DNA of 64,000 bases from Kordia aestuariivivens (GCF_014397005.1 NZ_JACGWS010000004.1:1-64000); one strand, 5' to 3'. Counted from the first letter of the stretch, positions 1-8,817 are shown. Notes: generated by a model not told the origin, from the letters alone. Made by a program: numbers and translations.

Positions 1-250
1 GCGCTTTTTCCAGAGGTGTTTCTAGTTTTTTCTGAAAAACTAGAATCGTATTTGTTTTCCTAAATTTTTTCCAAGGCTTCAAAAATTTTTAACGGAAAAC
101 AACTACTACACTGCGGAAAAAGAATAACCGCTTCAAAAAAATTAATACAAAACTTTTTTAACTCTACTCCTTAATTAATCGTGGTAAGTTTTCATTGAAC
201 CATTTGTACTTATTGATGATCATAATGTGCGTTCCGCCTTTTATTGGAAT
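1..250. repeat. Direct repeat copy 1 (hydrolase gene tail plus dispersed repeat)
   Basis: Bases 1-250 recur at 364-613 with only a few differences (for example aataaccg versus aataatcg, and tttgta versus tttata), at a constant offset of 363. The copy holds the last ~28 codons of the hydrolase encoded at 527-1189, including the stop at 164-166, plus most of the dispersed structured repeat. The match stops abruptly at 250, so this is a coding remnant and not a gene. The copy may begin before the window. Confidence 0.9.
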
Positions 251-318
251 GTGAATTAAAGAAATACTAGACAAATAAGATAACCTTGGAAGTACAAAAA
301 TTCGCTTTTAGTTTATTA

Positions 319-490
319 TTTTCATTTTCTTTGCTCGCCCAAAGAAAAGAAACAAAAGAAAAGGCGCTTTTTCCAGAGGTGTTTCTAGTTTTTTCTGAAA
401 AACTAGAATCGTATTTGTTTTCCTAAATTTTTTCCAAGGCTTCAAAAATTTTTAACGGAAAACAACTACTACACTGCGGAAAAAGAATAA
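319..490 (+). repeat. Dispersed structured intergenic repeat, copy 2
   Basis: This ~170-bp element recurs, diverged, at 5850-6030 and 53370-53543, and partly at 1-127. It starts with a hairpin (TTTTCTTTG, 6-nt loop, CAAAGAAAA). A second hairpin follows, with arms TTCTAGTTTTT and AAAAACTAGAA. Between elements the arms of the second hairpin change on both sides so that pairing is kept. No convincing ORF fills it. Similar segments are, to my knowledge, common between genes in Bacteroidota; their function is unknown. Confidence 0.8.
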
Positions 491-613
491 TCGCTTCAAA
501 AAAATTAATACAAAACTTTTTTAACTCTACTCCTTAATTAATCGTGGTAAGTTTTCATTGAACCATTTATACTTATTGATGATCATAATGTGCGTTCCGC
601 CTTTTATTGGAAT
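364..613. repeat. Direct repeat copy 2 overlapping the hydrolase 3' end
   Basis: Second copy of the 250-bp direct repeat. Positions 527-613 are the 3' end of the intact hydrolase gene; the rest is the dispersed repeat. The bases between the copies (251-363) hold the first part of the dispersed repeat and a short stretch with no gene. The arrangement suggests a local duplication of gene tail plus repeat. Confidence 0.88.
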
Positions 614-1189
614 ACAATCAGAAATGTATTGTATCGGAAATACACCATCTTTTTCACCGTGAATGTGAATGGTGCCTGGTAATGGTTTTTCTTGATTCCA
701 GTTGACAATTTGCTCAATAGACCAATCTAAATAGTATTTATCGCGAACAGAAAGATATTCTTCATACAAATCTAATCGCTTAGCTACGAAATCATTAGTC
801 GCATATTTACGAAACACATCTATACTGTTGACCAATCCTGTGGGGAAAATTTTGTAAATTTTAGTGGCTTTCGCAATTTTCATTCTGCGTGGCAATTCAT
901 GCTTCGTTTTTACCGTAGAAATCACAAAAAGCTTACGTACCTTGATGTGACGCGCCATTTCCTGCACTAAGATTCCGCCAAAAGAAACGCCAATTAAGAC
1001 AATATTATCGTGTTGTATCTTTTGCGTCATGCGCAATGCATAATTGGCTAATGTTTCTCCCTTTTCGGGAATAAACCATTCCAAGAAATACATTTCAAAT
1101 TCGTCTTCTGGTAATTTTATATGTTTAAATATAGAAGGATTTGCCGCCATTCCTGGCATGAAATATACAGGTGTTTTATGATCTTTCAT
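527..1189 (-). CDS. Alpha/beta hydrolase
   Basis: A 220-residue protein with an alpha/beta hydrolase layout. The nucleophile elbow is GVSFGG (Ser69). A late HGEKDG segment (about 177-182) supplies the acid Asp181, and GGTH near the C-terminus the base His200. There is no signal peptide, so it is probably cytosolic. The N-terminal FMPGMAANP is an oxyanion-type loop. The substrate cannot be read from the sequence; carboxylesterase- or lipase-like activity is inference. The gene stands alone and diverges from the GNAT gene at 1303. Its last ~85 bp are duplicated upstream at 164-250. Confidence 0.82.
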   Translation of the reverse strand: MKDHKTPVYFMPGMAANPSIFKHIKLPEDEFEMYFLEWFIPEKGETLANYALRMTQKIQHDNIVLIGVSFGGILVQEMARHIKVRKLFVISTVKTKHELPRRMKIAKATKIYKIFPTGLVNSIDVFRKYATNDFVAKRLDLYEEYLSVRDKYYLDWSIEQIVNWNQEKPLPGTIHIHGEKDGVFPIQYISDCIPIKGGTHIMIINKYKWFNENLPRLIKE

Positions 1190-1233
1190 ATAGATAGTCG
1201 CACTAAAAACTCGGAAATCTAGTGTAAATTTTG

Positions 1234-1241
1234 TATCTTTG
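1234..1241 (+). promoter_or_regulatory. Flavobacterial -7 box TATCTTTG
   Basis: TATCTTTG matches the Bacteroidota -7 consensus TAnnTTTG and lies about 60 nt before the start codon at 1303. No clear TTTG -33 box is seen at the usual 17-23 nt spacing, so the assignment rests on the -7 box alone. Confidence 0.5.
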
Positions 1242-1302
1242 CAAAGTTAACCCAAGATTTTTTCTCCTAACACCATTTAAGATTAATTTAAATTAAACTG
1301 CT

Positions 1303-1599
1303 ATGGATAATGAAATTGTTATCAATGATAACGAATTTTTACGTCAATTTGAATACAAAACAACTGATGGAATTGCGAAAATTGAGTATTCACTCCAAGA
1401 ACGTAAAATATTTTTAACAAAACTGATTGTTCCCGAATCGCTTGATAATGATGATTTCAAGGACGCTTTTATCAGAATTGTTTTAGATAGTATTCAAGAA
1501 CGAAACTTACGAGTTGTACCAACTAGCCCAAAGATTGCTAGTTTTTTACGAAAACACAAAGAGTATAAAGATCTACTGCCCGTGGGCGTTAGAATCTAA
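1303..1599 (+). CDS. Small GNAT-like N-acetyltransferase (YjdJ type)
   Basis: A 98-residue protein resembling the short YjdJ-type GCN5-related acetyltransferases. These consist of little more than the acetyl-CoA binding core. The central strands (YSLQERKIFLTKLIVPESL) and the C-terminal part (RVVPTSPKIASFLRKHKEY) fit the family pattern. In the family the latter ends near the pantetheine-binding helix. The gene is a single transcription unit with a -7 box upstream and a terminator at 1606-1639. The substrate is unknown; a small cytosolic acetyltransferase is the best call. Confidence 0.72.
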   Translation: MDNEIVINDNEFLRQFEYKTTDGIAKIEYSLQERKIFLTKLIVPESLDNDDFKDAFIRIVLDSIQERNLRVVPTSPKIASFLRKHKEYKDLLPVGVRI

Positions 1600-1605
1600 T
1601 TCTAC

Positions 1606-1639
1606 AAAAAAAAGGGAACGTTAAACGCTCCCTTTTTTT
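1606..1639 (+). terminator. Rho-independent terminator
   Basis: AAAGGGAACG, a short loop and CGCTCCCTTT form a 10-bp stem with one mismatch, ending in a T run, seven bases after the GNAT stop. It can also serve the convergent gene ending at 1651. Confidence 0.8.
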
Positions 1640-1650
1640 ATGCTTAATTT

Positions 1651-2553
1651 TTACTTTTTCTTCAACTGCACCAAAACTTCTTTCGCCTTTTGTTCTACTT
1701 TTTCAAGCAATGCCTGCAATTCAACTGGCGCATTAGGTTTGTATCGAATGTGAATCTTTTTACCTTTATAAGTCAAGTATGTATTTTGAATATCCATAAT
1801 GGTTGCATCATCATACTTCGCAGCGAAATTCGTAAAGTTCGATTGTTCAAATAGTGAAAACAATGCTTCCGATTCACTTTTTGCTAACTTTACCGTATGT
1901 TTCCCTTGGATTTCCGCATTGAATTTCCCGGTGTATACAACAGTTCCGTCAGCGTACATAACCATTGTAAATTCTTCACAAGTTCCTTTACATGGCGATT
2001 TATACAATGTTATAAAATCTCCTTCTGGAATAGTTCCTTTAGTTTGTTGACCTTCGGTAGGTTTTACAAACAAACCAACATCTGTTGTTTCTTTGGTTGG
2101 TATTTTTTCTTGTTTGGTAATCAACTTTTCATCTTCTATCATCATCTGTATTCTATTTGACACGACTTCATATTTTTTAAACTTGATTTTCACATCATCT
2201 CCAGATAATGTTGCGCGTTCTTTTTCAAAATTTATTGTAGACACTTTATACAATGCATTTGTCACTGCCATTGAAAAATCAGAATCGCAACATAATTCAG
2301 TACACCCTAAATTACCTAGTTTTATACTATTTTTTCCGGTAATTTCATAAATTCCAACACAGCTGTTTTTATCTAGCTTCAGCGAAAATTCAGTAGCACT
2401 TCTTATCGTCAGAATGACATCGTTGGTAACTGCCATCTTTTTTCCATCTTGATTTAATTCGGAAACTTTCCATGAAGTTCCAATCAAATCTTTTGTAGAC
2501 GCATCACAACTGATTAATGTGAGCACTAATATAGAGAGTATAGTTGTTTTCAT
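1651..2553 (-). CDS. META domain lipoprotein with C-terminal DUF6438-like domain
   Basis: I start this gene at the ATG at 2553, giving 300 residues. There a short signal with lipobox (LTLISC) appears; the open frame continues to 2673 but adds no plausible sequence. Residues ~20-120 resemble the META/HslJ fold (GTSWKVSEL near the start, then strand-rich sequence). Residues ~165-300 resemble DUF6438, including LYKSPCKGTCEEFTM and VYTGKFN. It is probably exported and anchored in the envelope. META proteins are associated with stress and motility in other bacteria; a precise role here is unknown. It ends next to the terminator shared with the convergent GNAT gene. Confidence 0.72.
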   Translation of the reverse strand: MKTTILSILVLTLISCDASTKDLIGTSWKVSELNQDGKKMAVTNDVILTIRSATEFSLKLDKNSCVGIYEITGKNSIKLGNLGCTELCCDSDFSMAVTNALYKVSTINFEKERATLSGDDVKIKFKKYEVVSNRIQMMIEDEKLITKQEKIPTKETTDVGLFVKPTEGQQTKGTIPEGDFITLYKSPCKGTCEEFTMVMYADGTVVYTGKFNAEIQGKHTVKLAKSESEALFSLFEQSNFTNFAAKYDDATIMDIQNTYLTYKGKKIHIRYKPNAPVELQALLEKVEQKAKEVLVQLKKK

Positions 2554-2690
2554 TTGATATTTTTTATAGTTAAATATAAGTATCTGTTTACAATTAAAGA
2601 TACATACCATACATATTTGCATGAATCGTACCAATCTTTCGACGACACTCAAGATACTTCGATAAAGCAACAAAAATTGAATATTGAAAT

Positions 2691-4028
2691 CTAGCTTGAA
2701 GCAACGATTTCATTGACAAAATCAAACCGAACGATTCCGTCATCGTCAATTTTGGTAAGTGTGATTTCTTGTAAAGTATTGACCAATTCAGGATTCCAAG
2801 GTGCTTTGACTTTTACATAGTTTTCTGTAAATCCGTGAATGTATCCTTCTTTGTTTTCACCTTCGAATAAAACCGTTTTCGTTTTCCCAAGTTGGCTTTC
2901 GTAGAATCCTCTTCGCATCTTAACAGACAAACCACGAAGCATTTTGCTGCGTTTTTTACGCACATTTTGCGGCACAACACCTTCCATGTCGGCAGCAACT
3001 GTGTTTTCGCGTTCGGAATAGGTGAAAACGTGTAAGTATGAAATATCGAGTTCGGTTAAAAAATTATACGTTTCCAAGAATAATTCGTCCGTTTCGCCCG
3101 GAAAACCAACAATCACATCTACGCCAATACACGCATCTGGCATGACTTTTTTGATTCTCGTTACACGATCTACATACAATTCACGCATGTAGCGACGGCG
3201 CATTAAACGCAGTAATGTATTGCTTCCACTTTGCAATGGAATGTGAAAATGTGGTACAAATGTGCTGCTTTTTGATACGAAATCAATTGTTTCGTTTTTT
3301 AATAGATTTGGCTCAATAGAAGAAATTCGCAAGCGTTCAATTCCTTCCACTTTATCCAATTCTTGTACTAATTCTAGAAATGTGTGTTCGTGTTTTTTAT
3401 TTCCAAATTCACCTTTTCCGTAATCGCCAATATTTACGCCCGTTAAGACAATTTCTTTGATATTTTGTTCAGAGATTTCTTTGGCATTTTTCAATACATT
3501 TTCCAACGTATCACTTCGCGAAATTCCTCTCGCAAGCGGAATGGTACAATAGGTACATTTATAGTCGCAACCATCTTGCACTTTTAAGAAAGCACGCGTA
3601 CGATCGCCAACAGCATAACTTCCCACATAAAAATCAGCATCTTCAATTTCGCAAGAATGCACTTCTCCAAACTCATTTTTTGTAAGGTCATTGATATAAT
3701 CTGTAATCTTGAATTTTTCTGTCGCACCAAGTACCAAATCAACACCATCAACTGCCGCTAATTCTTCTGGTTTCAATTGCGCATAGCAACCAACAGCCGC
3801 CACAAAAGCATCAGGATTTACTTTTTGTGCTTGTTTTACAATCGTTTTAAATCGTTTATCCGCATTTTCCGTCACACTACATGTATTGATGACATACATA
3901 TCTGCATGTTCTGAAAAATCAACCTTTTCAAATCCTTCGTCCTGAAAGTTTCGAGCAATTGTAGACGTTTCTGAAAAATTCAGTTTGCAACCTAGTGTGT
4001 AAAAAGCGACTTTTTTTCTATCGTTCAT
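2691..4028 (-). CDS. mtaB: tRNA t6A37 methylthiotransferase MtaB
   Basis: A 445-residue radical SAM methylthiotransferase that converts t6A to ms2t6A at position 37 of ANN-decoding tRNAs. The N-terminal UPF0004 domain carries three cluster-binding cysteines (Cys14, Cys50, Cys81). The radical SAM motif is CDYKCTYC (Cys154, Cys158, Cys161), followed by GVDVIVGFPGET. A TRAM-like region closes the C-terminus (about 375-440). The length and motif set fit MtaB better than MiaB or RimO. It is cytosolic and monocistronic, divergent from the solute-binding protein at 4158. Confidence 0.93.
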   Translation of the reverse strand: MNDRKKVAFYTLGCKLNFSETSTIARNFQDEGFEKVDFSEHADMYVINTCSVTENADKRFKTIVKQAQKVNPDAFVAAVGCYAQLKPEELAAVDGVDLVLGATEKFKITDYINDLTKNEFGEVHSCEIEDADFYVGSYAVGDRTRAFLKVQDGCDYKCTYCTIPLARGISRSDTLENVLKNAKEISEQNIKEIVLTGVNIGDYGKGEFGNKKHEHTFLELVQELDKVEGIERLRISSIEPNLLKNETIDFVSKSSTFVPHFHIPLQSGSNTLLRLMRRRYMRELYVDRVTRIKKVMPDACIGVDVIVGFPGETDELFLETYNFLTELDISYLHVFTYSERENTVAADMEGVVPQNVRKKRSKMLRGLSVKMRRGFYESQLGKTKTVLFEGENKEGYIHGFTENYVKVKAPWNPELVNTLQEITLTKIDDDGIVRFDFVNEIVASS

Positions 4029-4157
4029 TTCGGTACTTTTCTACCAAAACGGTAGCGATTTTAGTTTTTTATTGTGTACTTTTAAACCTTTAAATTCAAA
4101 CAAAAAAAGCTAAATTATTAAAGGTGAAAGCCCGCAAATTTACAATTAATTCAGCAT

Positions 4158-5789
4158 ATGGTAAAATTAACAATGCAACATTTTAAATTGGTAATATCTT
4201 ATATATCAATACTTTGTTTATTGTTGATTTCTTTTTCGTGTCAACAAAACAAAACTGACAACAGAGATCATTTGGTGTTTCGTTATAATGAGCATGCAAA
4301 TATTACTTCTTTAGATCCTGCTTTCGCGAAAGATCAACGCAATATTTGGGCTGTACATCAACTATTTAATGGTTTGGTTGAAATGGATACCGATTTGAAT
4401 GTAATTCCTTCTATTTCAAAAGCTTGGTATATTTCTAAAGATGCGTTGACATATACTTTTGTACTGCGTGATGATGTACAGTTTCACAAGCACGAATTGT
4501 TTGGAAAAGATAGTACGCGAACTGTAAATGCCTATGATTTTGAATATAGTTTTGGGCGAATTTTAGATGATAAATTAGCGTCTAGCGGACGTTGGATTTT
4601 TAAAAGTGTTGATCGGTTTGAAGCTACAAGTAATCAAATCTTTGTTATTACATTAAAACAACCTTTTCCTGCCTTTTTGAGTTTACTTACGATGAAATAT
4701 TGCTCGGTTGTACCGAAAGAGATTGTGGAACATTATGGAAATGATTTTAGAGCAAATCCGATTGGAACTGGCCCTTTTCAGTTTAAGATTTGGGAAGAAA
4801 ATACAAAGTTAGTTTTACGCAAAAATCCGATGTATTTTGAGAAAGATGCAGAAGGAAATGCATTGCCGTATTTGGAAGCAGTTGCCATTACTTTTTTACC
4901 CGATAAACAGAGTGAATTTTTACAGTTTGCACAAGGAAATATAGATTTTTTGAATTCGCTTGATCCTTCCTATCAAGATGAAATTTTAGATGCTTCTGGT
5001 CAGTTACGAGAAACGTATACAGAGAACATCAATATGACTTCCGGACCGTATTTGAATACCGAATATTTAGGAATTTTTATTGGCGATAGCACGAATGTTT
5101 CCAGTCATCATTTATTGCGAAAAGCCATGAATTATAGTTTTGATCGACAGAAAATGATCACGTATTTACGAAGCGGCATTGGAACGCCCGCCATTCACGG
5201 TTTTATCCCGAAAGGGTTGCCTGGTTTTGCCAATATTAAAGGGTTTGATTATGAACCTGAAAAAGCGAAAAATCTTGTGAATCAATATATAACAGCAACC
5301 GGAAATGCGTCGCCGGAAGTTTCTATCACAACCAACGGACAGTATTTGAATTTCTGCGAGTACATTCAGCGAGAGCTAGAAAAAATAGGCATCAAAGCTA
5401 GTGTAAATGTAATTCCCGCTTCTACCCTACGCGAATTACGTTCGAAAGGAGAATTGCCCATTTTTAGAGCCAGTTGGATTGCCGATTACCCAGATGCAGA
5501 GAATTATTTATCATTATTTTATAGCAAAAACTTCACGCCAAACGGTCCAAATTACACACATTTTAAACATCCACAGTTTGATGCTTGGTATGAAGAAGCC
5601 TTACGCGAAATTGAAGCGAGCAAACGCGCAAAATTATACACAAAAATGGATTCGCTACTAATTTCTGAAGCACCATTGGTTCCTTTGTATTACGATCAGG
5701 TTGTACGATTTACACAAAAAAACGTATCAGGCTTAGGCATGAATGCGTTGAATTTGTTAGAATTGAAACGTGTAAAGAAAGTACAGTAA
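4158..5789 (+). CDS. ABC transporter solute-binding lipoprotein, family 5
   Basis: A 543-residue peptide/nickel-type (SBP_bac_5) binding protein. The N-terminus is a lipoprotein signal ending in LLISFSC; a second possible start is the ATG five codons in. Typical family features are SLDPAFAKD, the NGLVE segment, FQFKIWEENTKLVLRKNP and a C-terminal RFTQKNVSGLG-like segment. It would be anchored in the envelope and deliver oligopeptides or another ligand to an ABC permease. No permease or ATPase gene is adjacent, so it is an orphan binding protein here. The dispersed repeat at 5850 lies just downstream. Confidence 0.9.
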   Translation: MVKLTMQHFKLVISYISILCLLLISFSCQQNKTDNRDHLVFRYNEHANITSLDPAFAKDQRNIWAVHQLFNGLVEMDTDLNVIPSISKAWYISKDALTYTFVLRDDVQFHKHELFGKDSTRTVNAYDFEYSFGRILDDKLASSGRWIFKSVDRFEATSNQIFVITLKQPFPAFLSLLTMKYCSVVPKEIVEHYGNDFRANPIGTGPFQFKIWEENTKLVLRKNPMYFEKDAEGNALPYLEAVAITFLPDKQSEFLQFAQGNIDFLNSLDPSYQDEILDASGQLRETYTENINMTSGPYLNTEYLGIFIGDSTNVSSHHLLRKAMNYSFDRQKMITYLRSGIGTPAIHGFIPKGLPGFANIKGFDYEPEKAKNLVNQYITATGNASPEVSITTNGQYLNFCEYIQRELEKIGIKASVNVIPASTLRELRSKGELPIFRASWIADYPDAENYLSLFYSKNFTPNGPNYTHFKHPQFDAWYEEALREIEASKRAKLYTKMDSLLISEAPLVPLYYDQVVRFTQKNVSGLGMNALNLLELKRVKKVQ

Positions 5790-5849
5790 TTTTATTATTT
5801 ATATTTAAAAAAATAGTTTAATCTAAAGCTATAAACCATAATATGAAGT

Positions 5850-6030
5850 TTTTATTTTCATTTTCTTTGCTTGCCCAAAGAAAACGAAACAAAAGAAAAG
5901 GCACTTTTTCTGGCAGGTATTTTTAGTTTTCTCTTCGGAAAACTAAAACCGAAAAACTTTTACTAAATTTTCTCCAAGGCTTCAAAAATTTTTAACGTAA
6001 AAGCTTTTCTATACTTCAGAAAAGGATTCG
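5850..6030 (+). repeat. Dispersed structured intergenic repeat, copy 3
   Basis: The same element as at 319-490 and 53370-53543. Hairpin 1 is TTTTCTTTG, loop cttgcc, CAAAGAAAA. Hairpin 2 is TTTTAGTTTTC, loop tcttcg, GAAAACTAAAA. A short third stem (TTTTCT/AGAAAA) lies at the end. It fills most of the 340-bp gap between the solute-binding protein and the gene at 6130; nothing else is visible in that gap. Confidence 0.85.
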
Positions 6031-6129
6031 TTACTCATAAAAACCACATTCAATAATATTTCTTTCTTGTAACATTCTTATTTTTTTCGATACAGATAAT
6101 GTATGCGTTACATTTAAAAGGAAAAGATT

Positions 6130-6393
6130 ATGACAGGATCCGCAGTATATGAAGATTTAAAAAGAACCAGAAGAAGACGTACTAAAAGAACGCCTTTTGA
6201 TAAAAACCTCCACTATTACAAAGACGAAGGAATTAAAAAAACATTCCCTAAAGCTACGGAAACTCAATTGGAAGTAATTCGCAAGAAAACGAAAAAACAA
6301 CAACGTTTAGATATGCTAAAACTTGTGATTTCATTTGTTATAGCAATTCCATTGCTGTATGCTGGTTTGTATTATCTTGGAAGTATACTTTAA
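6130..6393 (+). CDS. Small basic single-pass membrane protein
   Basis: Unrecognised 87-residue protein. The N-terminal two thirds are strongly basic (RTRRRRTKR near residue 12, then RKKTKKQQR near 57). One hydrophobic segment ends the protein (about 66-86). The layout, a basic soluble part followed by a C-terminal membrane anchor, is shared with the next gene, 17 bp downstream. The two are probably co-transcribed relatives. The basic stretch could bind membrane lipid or nucleic acid, but that is speculation. Confidence 0.6.
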   Translation: MTGSAVYEDLKRTRRRRTKRTPFDKNLHYYKDEGIKKTFPKATETQLEVIRKKTKKQQRLDMLKLVISFVIAIPLLYAGLYYLGSIL

Positions 6394-6410
6394 TTTAAAA
6401 TTTAGAACTC

Positions 6411-6710
6411 ATGGGAGGATTTGTATCATTAGCGAACACGATTATTCGAAATAATAAACGCAAGCGTTTGGATAAGTTTGAACGCATAGAACGTTATATT
6501 GGCACTAAATCTTCTACGGCAGAATATAATGAAGCTACGCCACTACTATTGAAAAAAATTAAAGACCAAATACAAGAGCAACAACGACAATCGCGACGAA
6601 AAACACTGATTGTATTTTCTGTTGTTAGCTTAGTTATCATTCCAATAGTGTGCTACTTTTTATTTGTACATGAGTTTTCAAATGAAGTACCCTTAATTTT
6701 TCAATTTTAA
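6411..6710 (+). CDS. Small basic single-pass membrane protein
   Basis: Unrecognised 99-residue protein, the second of a pair with 6130-6393. A basic N-terminal region (NNKRKRLDKFERIERYIG) and a Gln/Arg-rich linker (QEQQRQSRR) precede one transmembrane segment at about 68-88. A strong terminator follows at 6736-6765, which closes this two-gene unit. I can assign no function. Confidence 0.6.
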   Translation: MGGFVSLANTIIRNNKRKRLDKFERIERYIGTKSSTAEYNEATPLLLKKIKDQIQEQQRQSRRKTLIVFSVVSLVIIPIVCYFLFVHEFSNEVPLIFQF

Positions 6711-6735
6711 TTGATAAGATAGAAATTATATATAT

Positions 6736-6765
6736 AAAGCCGTTATTTTTACAAATAACGGCTTT
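6736..6765. terminator. Bidirectional Rho-independent terminator
   Basis: A perfect 13-bp stem (AAAGCCGTTATTT / AAATAACGGCTTT) with a 4-nt loop and A/T runs on both sides. It lies between the convergent genes ending at 6710 and 6789 and can serve both strands. Confidence 0.92.
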
Positions 6766-6788
6766 TCTATTTTTTAGATTGACAGTTT

Positions 6789-7217
6789 TCAAAAACGCCA
6801 ATCATTATCATCTTTCTTCTTCCCCAAATCGTCAGGACTTTTGTTTTCGATTAAGAAATCTACTATTGGTTTTTCTTCTTCTTCAGATTTCCCAATGTCA
6901 GCAATTTTTGGTTTTCTGCGTTCTGCTTCTGCATAGTCTTTATGCCATTTCTTTTTGAATAGTTGATATGTTCCCCAACAACTAAGCGCACCAATTGGTA
7001 TAAAAACCACCATTAACATTAGATCACTAAGTCCTCCTAGAATATCAGTTCCAGTAATTTCCATATACAATCCTAGAATTACACCCGCAATGAAAGCACC
7101 TCCGTAATAAAAAACTACGCCAAGTACACCATAAAGCCAAGCGAGCTTTTGATTGTATTTTTTTGCTAATTGAAAGAATTGTTTTCAAATTAGAATGATG
7201 ATGATAATTTCAATCAT
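6789..7217 (-). pseudogene. Membrane protein gene interrupted by an in-frame TGA
   Basis: An open frame of 93 codons starts at a TTG at 7070, but the same frame continues upstream with plausible membrane-protein sequence (KQFFQLAKKYNQK, then LYGVLGVVFYYGGAF). It runs back to an ATG at 7217, five bases after the stop of the GlmU-like gene. The only interruption is a TGA at 7185-7187, codon 11, preceding AAA CAA; a TGG (Trp) there would restore a 142-residue protein. The restored protein would have two or three transmembrane segments and an acidic, Lys-rich tail. I read it as a nonsense-mutated gene. A shorter product from 7070 or another internal start is possible. The family is unrecognised. 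Confidence 0.6.
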
Positions 7218-7222
7218 ATACT

Positions 7223-8398
7223 TTAATCTTTACGCCACTTTTTTGTTTCTTCAAATATGTGTGTTAATATAGCTTCGTCTTGTTCTGTGAATTCAATTTT
7301 TCGACGTGACATAACTACTTTAGCAACTTCAAACGCTTTTTTAGTAAGATAGGTTGTAAATCCGCTTGCGCCACCCCAACTGTAACTTGGCACAAAATTT
7401 CTTGGAAAACCTGAACCAAATATGTTTGCGTTGACACCAACGACAGTTCCTGTGTTAAACATTGTGTTGATTCCACATTTGCTGTGATCGCCCATCATGA
7501 GTCCACAAAATTGCAATCCTGTTTTTGCAAAGTTTTCTGTTTCGTAACTCCACAAACGCACAGGCGCATAGTTATTTTTAAGATTTGAATTGTTACTATC
7601 CGCTCCAATATTGCACCATTCGCCTAAGACAGAATTTCCTAAGAATCCGTCATGTCCTTTGTTAGAATAGCCCATTAATACTGAATTGTTCACTTCTCCA
7701 CCAACTTTACAATACGGTCCTAAAGTTGTAGCTCCGTAAATTTTGGTCGCCAATTTTAACACTGAGTTTTCACACATTGCTAATGGGCCACGCACCACAC
7801 TTCCTTCCATAATTTCAGCATCTTTCCCTATATAAATGGGTCCAGAGCTCGCGTTTAACGTACAGAAATTTAATGTTGCGCCTTCTTCTATAAATATATT
7901 TTCAGGAGCTATTACATTTACTGTCGCAGGAATTGGTTGCGAAGTTCGATCGTTAGTGATTAAATCAAAATCAGCTTGAATGGCTTCTGCATTTTTCGAG
8001 AAAATATCCCACGTATTTTCTATTCGCAAGCATGCTGCTTCATACGAAATAATAGCATACGCATCAAAATCAACCTCATCTTGCTCGTCAGTTGTGTGAA
8101 ACGCAATAATTTCATCGTCAGCAAAAATGGCTTGCTTTGGTTTCAAATCTTGAATCATTGCGGTCAATTCTGCATTTGGTAAAAAAGAAGCATTGATCAT
8201 CACGTTTTCTTCCAATTCTACCATTGGATATTTTTCAGACAAATAATCTTCTGTGATTGTTGTTGTAGTTCCACCAAGATGCATTTCCCACTTTTCTCTA
8301 ATTGTCAGTATTCCAACTCTAATATCGGCAACAGGTCGCGTGTAGGTAAAAGGTAAGAGTGCGTTTCTTACGGTTCCATCAAAGAGAATATAGTTCAT
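7223..8398 (-). CDS. GlmU family bifunctional nucleotidyltransferase/acetyltransferase
   Basis: A 391-residue protein of the alternative bacterial GlmU family, predicted to make UDP-N-acetylglucosamine or a related sugar nucleotide. The N-terminus (MNYILFDG, then LLPFTYTRPVADIRVGI) is the divergent nucleotidyltransferase part. The region from ~155 to 340 has left-handed beta-helix hexapeptide repeats (for example IYIGKDAEIMEGSVV and LGPYCKVGGEVNNSVL). GHDGFLGNSVLGEWCNIG is characteristic. It probably acts in the cytosol in envelope precursor synthesis. The interrupted gene at 6789-7217 follows after 5 bp, suggesting co-transcription. Confidence 0.85.
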   Translation of the reverse strand: MNYILFDGTVRNALLPFTYTRPVADIRVGILTIREKWEMHLGGTTTTITEDYLSEKYPMVELEENVMINASFLPNAELTAMIQDLKPKQAIFADDEIIAFHTTDEQDEVDFDAYAIISYEAACLRIENTWDIFSKNAEAIQADFDLITNDRTSQPIPATVNVIAPENIFIEEGATLNFCTLNASSGPIYIGKDAEIMEGSVVRGPLAMCENSVLKLATKIYGATTLGPYCKVGGEVNNSVLMGYSNKGHDGFLGNSVLGEWCNIGADSNNSNLKNNYAPVRLWSYETENFAKTGLQFCGLMMGDHSKCGINTMFNTGTVVGVNANIFGSGFPRNFVPSYSWGGASGFTTYLTKKAFEVAKVVMSRRKIEFTEQDEAILTHIFEETKKWRKD

Positions 8399-8472
8399 GT
8401 GTATGCTGAGTTTTTGTAAATGTAAAAAAAAGCTTTGCGTTTGTAAATAGGAATCTCGTTATTTTTCAAAAA

Positions 8473-8504
8473 AAAATGTCTCTCAGTTACCTGAAAGACA
8501 TTTT
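8473..8504 (-). terminator. Rho-independent terminator downstream of rpmE2
   Basis: AAAATGTCTcTCAG, loop ttac, CTGAaAGACATTTT. The long stem has one mismatch and A/T runs on both sides, and lies about 20 bp past the L31 stop codon. Confidence 0.82.
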
Positions 8505-8524
8505 GTATGATCTGATCGAAATTC

Positions 8525-8776
8525 TTATTTTTTGAATTTCGCGTATTTTGTTTTGAACTTATCAATACGTCCAGCTGTATCTACTAATTTAGATTTACCA
8601 GTGTAAAATGGATGTGAAGTTCTTGAAATTTCTAATTTGTATAATGGATACTCACTACCTTCATGTTCGATAGTTTCTTTAGTTTCCACAGTAGATTTTG
8701 TAAGAAATACATCATCGTTAGACATATCTTTAAAAGCTACTACTCTATAATTTTCTGGATGTATACCTTGTTTCAT
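8525..8776 (-). CDS. rpmE2: 50S ribosomal protein L31 type B
   Basis: An 83-residue type B L31. Diagnostic segments are [15 protein letters not shown] at the start and [13 protein letters not shown] followed by DTAGRIDKF in the second half. The zinc-binding cysteines of type A L31 are absent, as expected for the zinc-independent paralogue. It has its own promoter (8818-8825) and terminator, and diverges from the DUF4199 gene. Confidence 0.96.
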   Translation of the reverse strand: MKQGIHPENYRVVAFKDMSNDDVFLTKSTVETKETIEHEGSEYPLYKLEISRTSHPFYTGKSKLVDTAGRIDKFKTKYAKFKK

Positions 8777-8817
8777 TTTGTGTAATCTTTATTGTGACTT
8801 TCTCAATTTTCGAGGTG

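Noticed and set aside
1799-2350. Three overlapping plus-strand frames opposite the META lipoprotein
   Set aside because: They lie entirely antisense to a well-supported gene, have Ser/Phe-rich compositions typical of reverse-strand reading, and no start signals.
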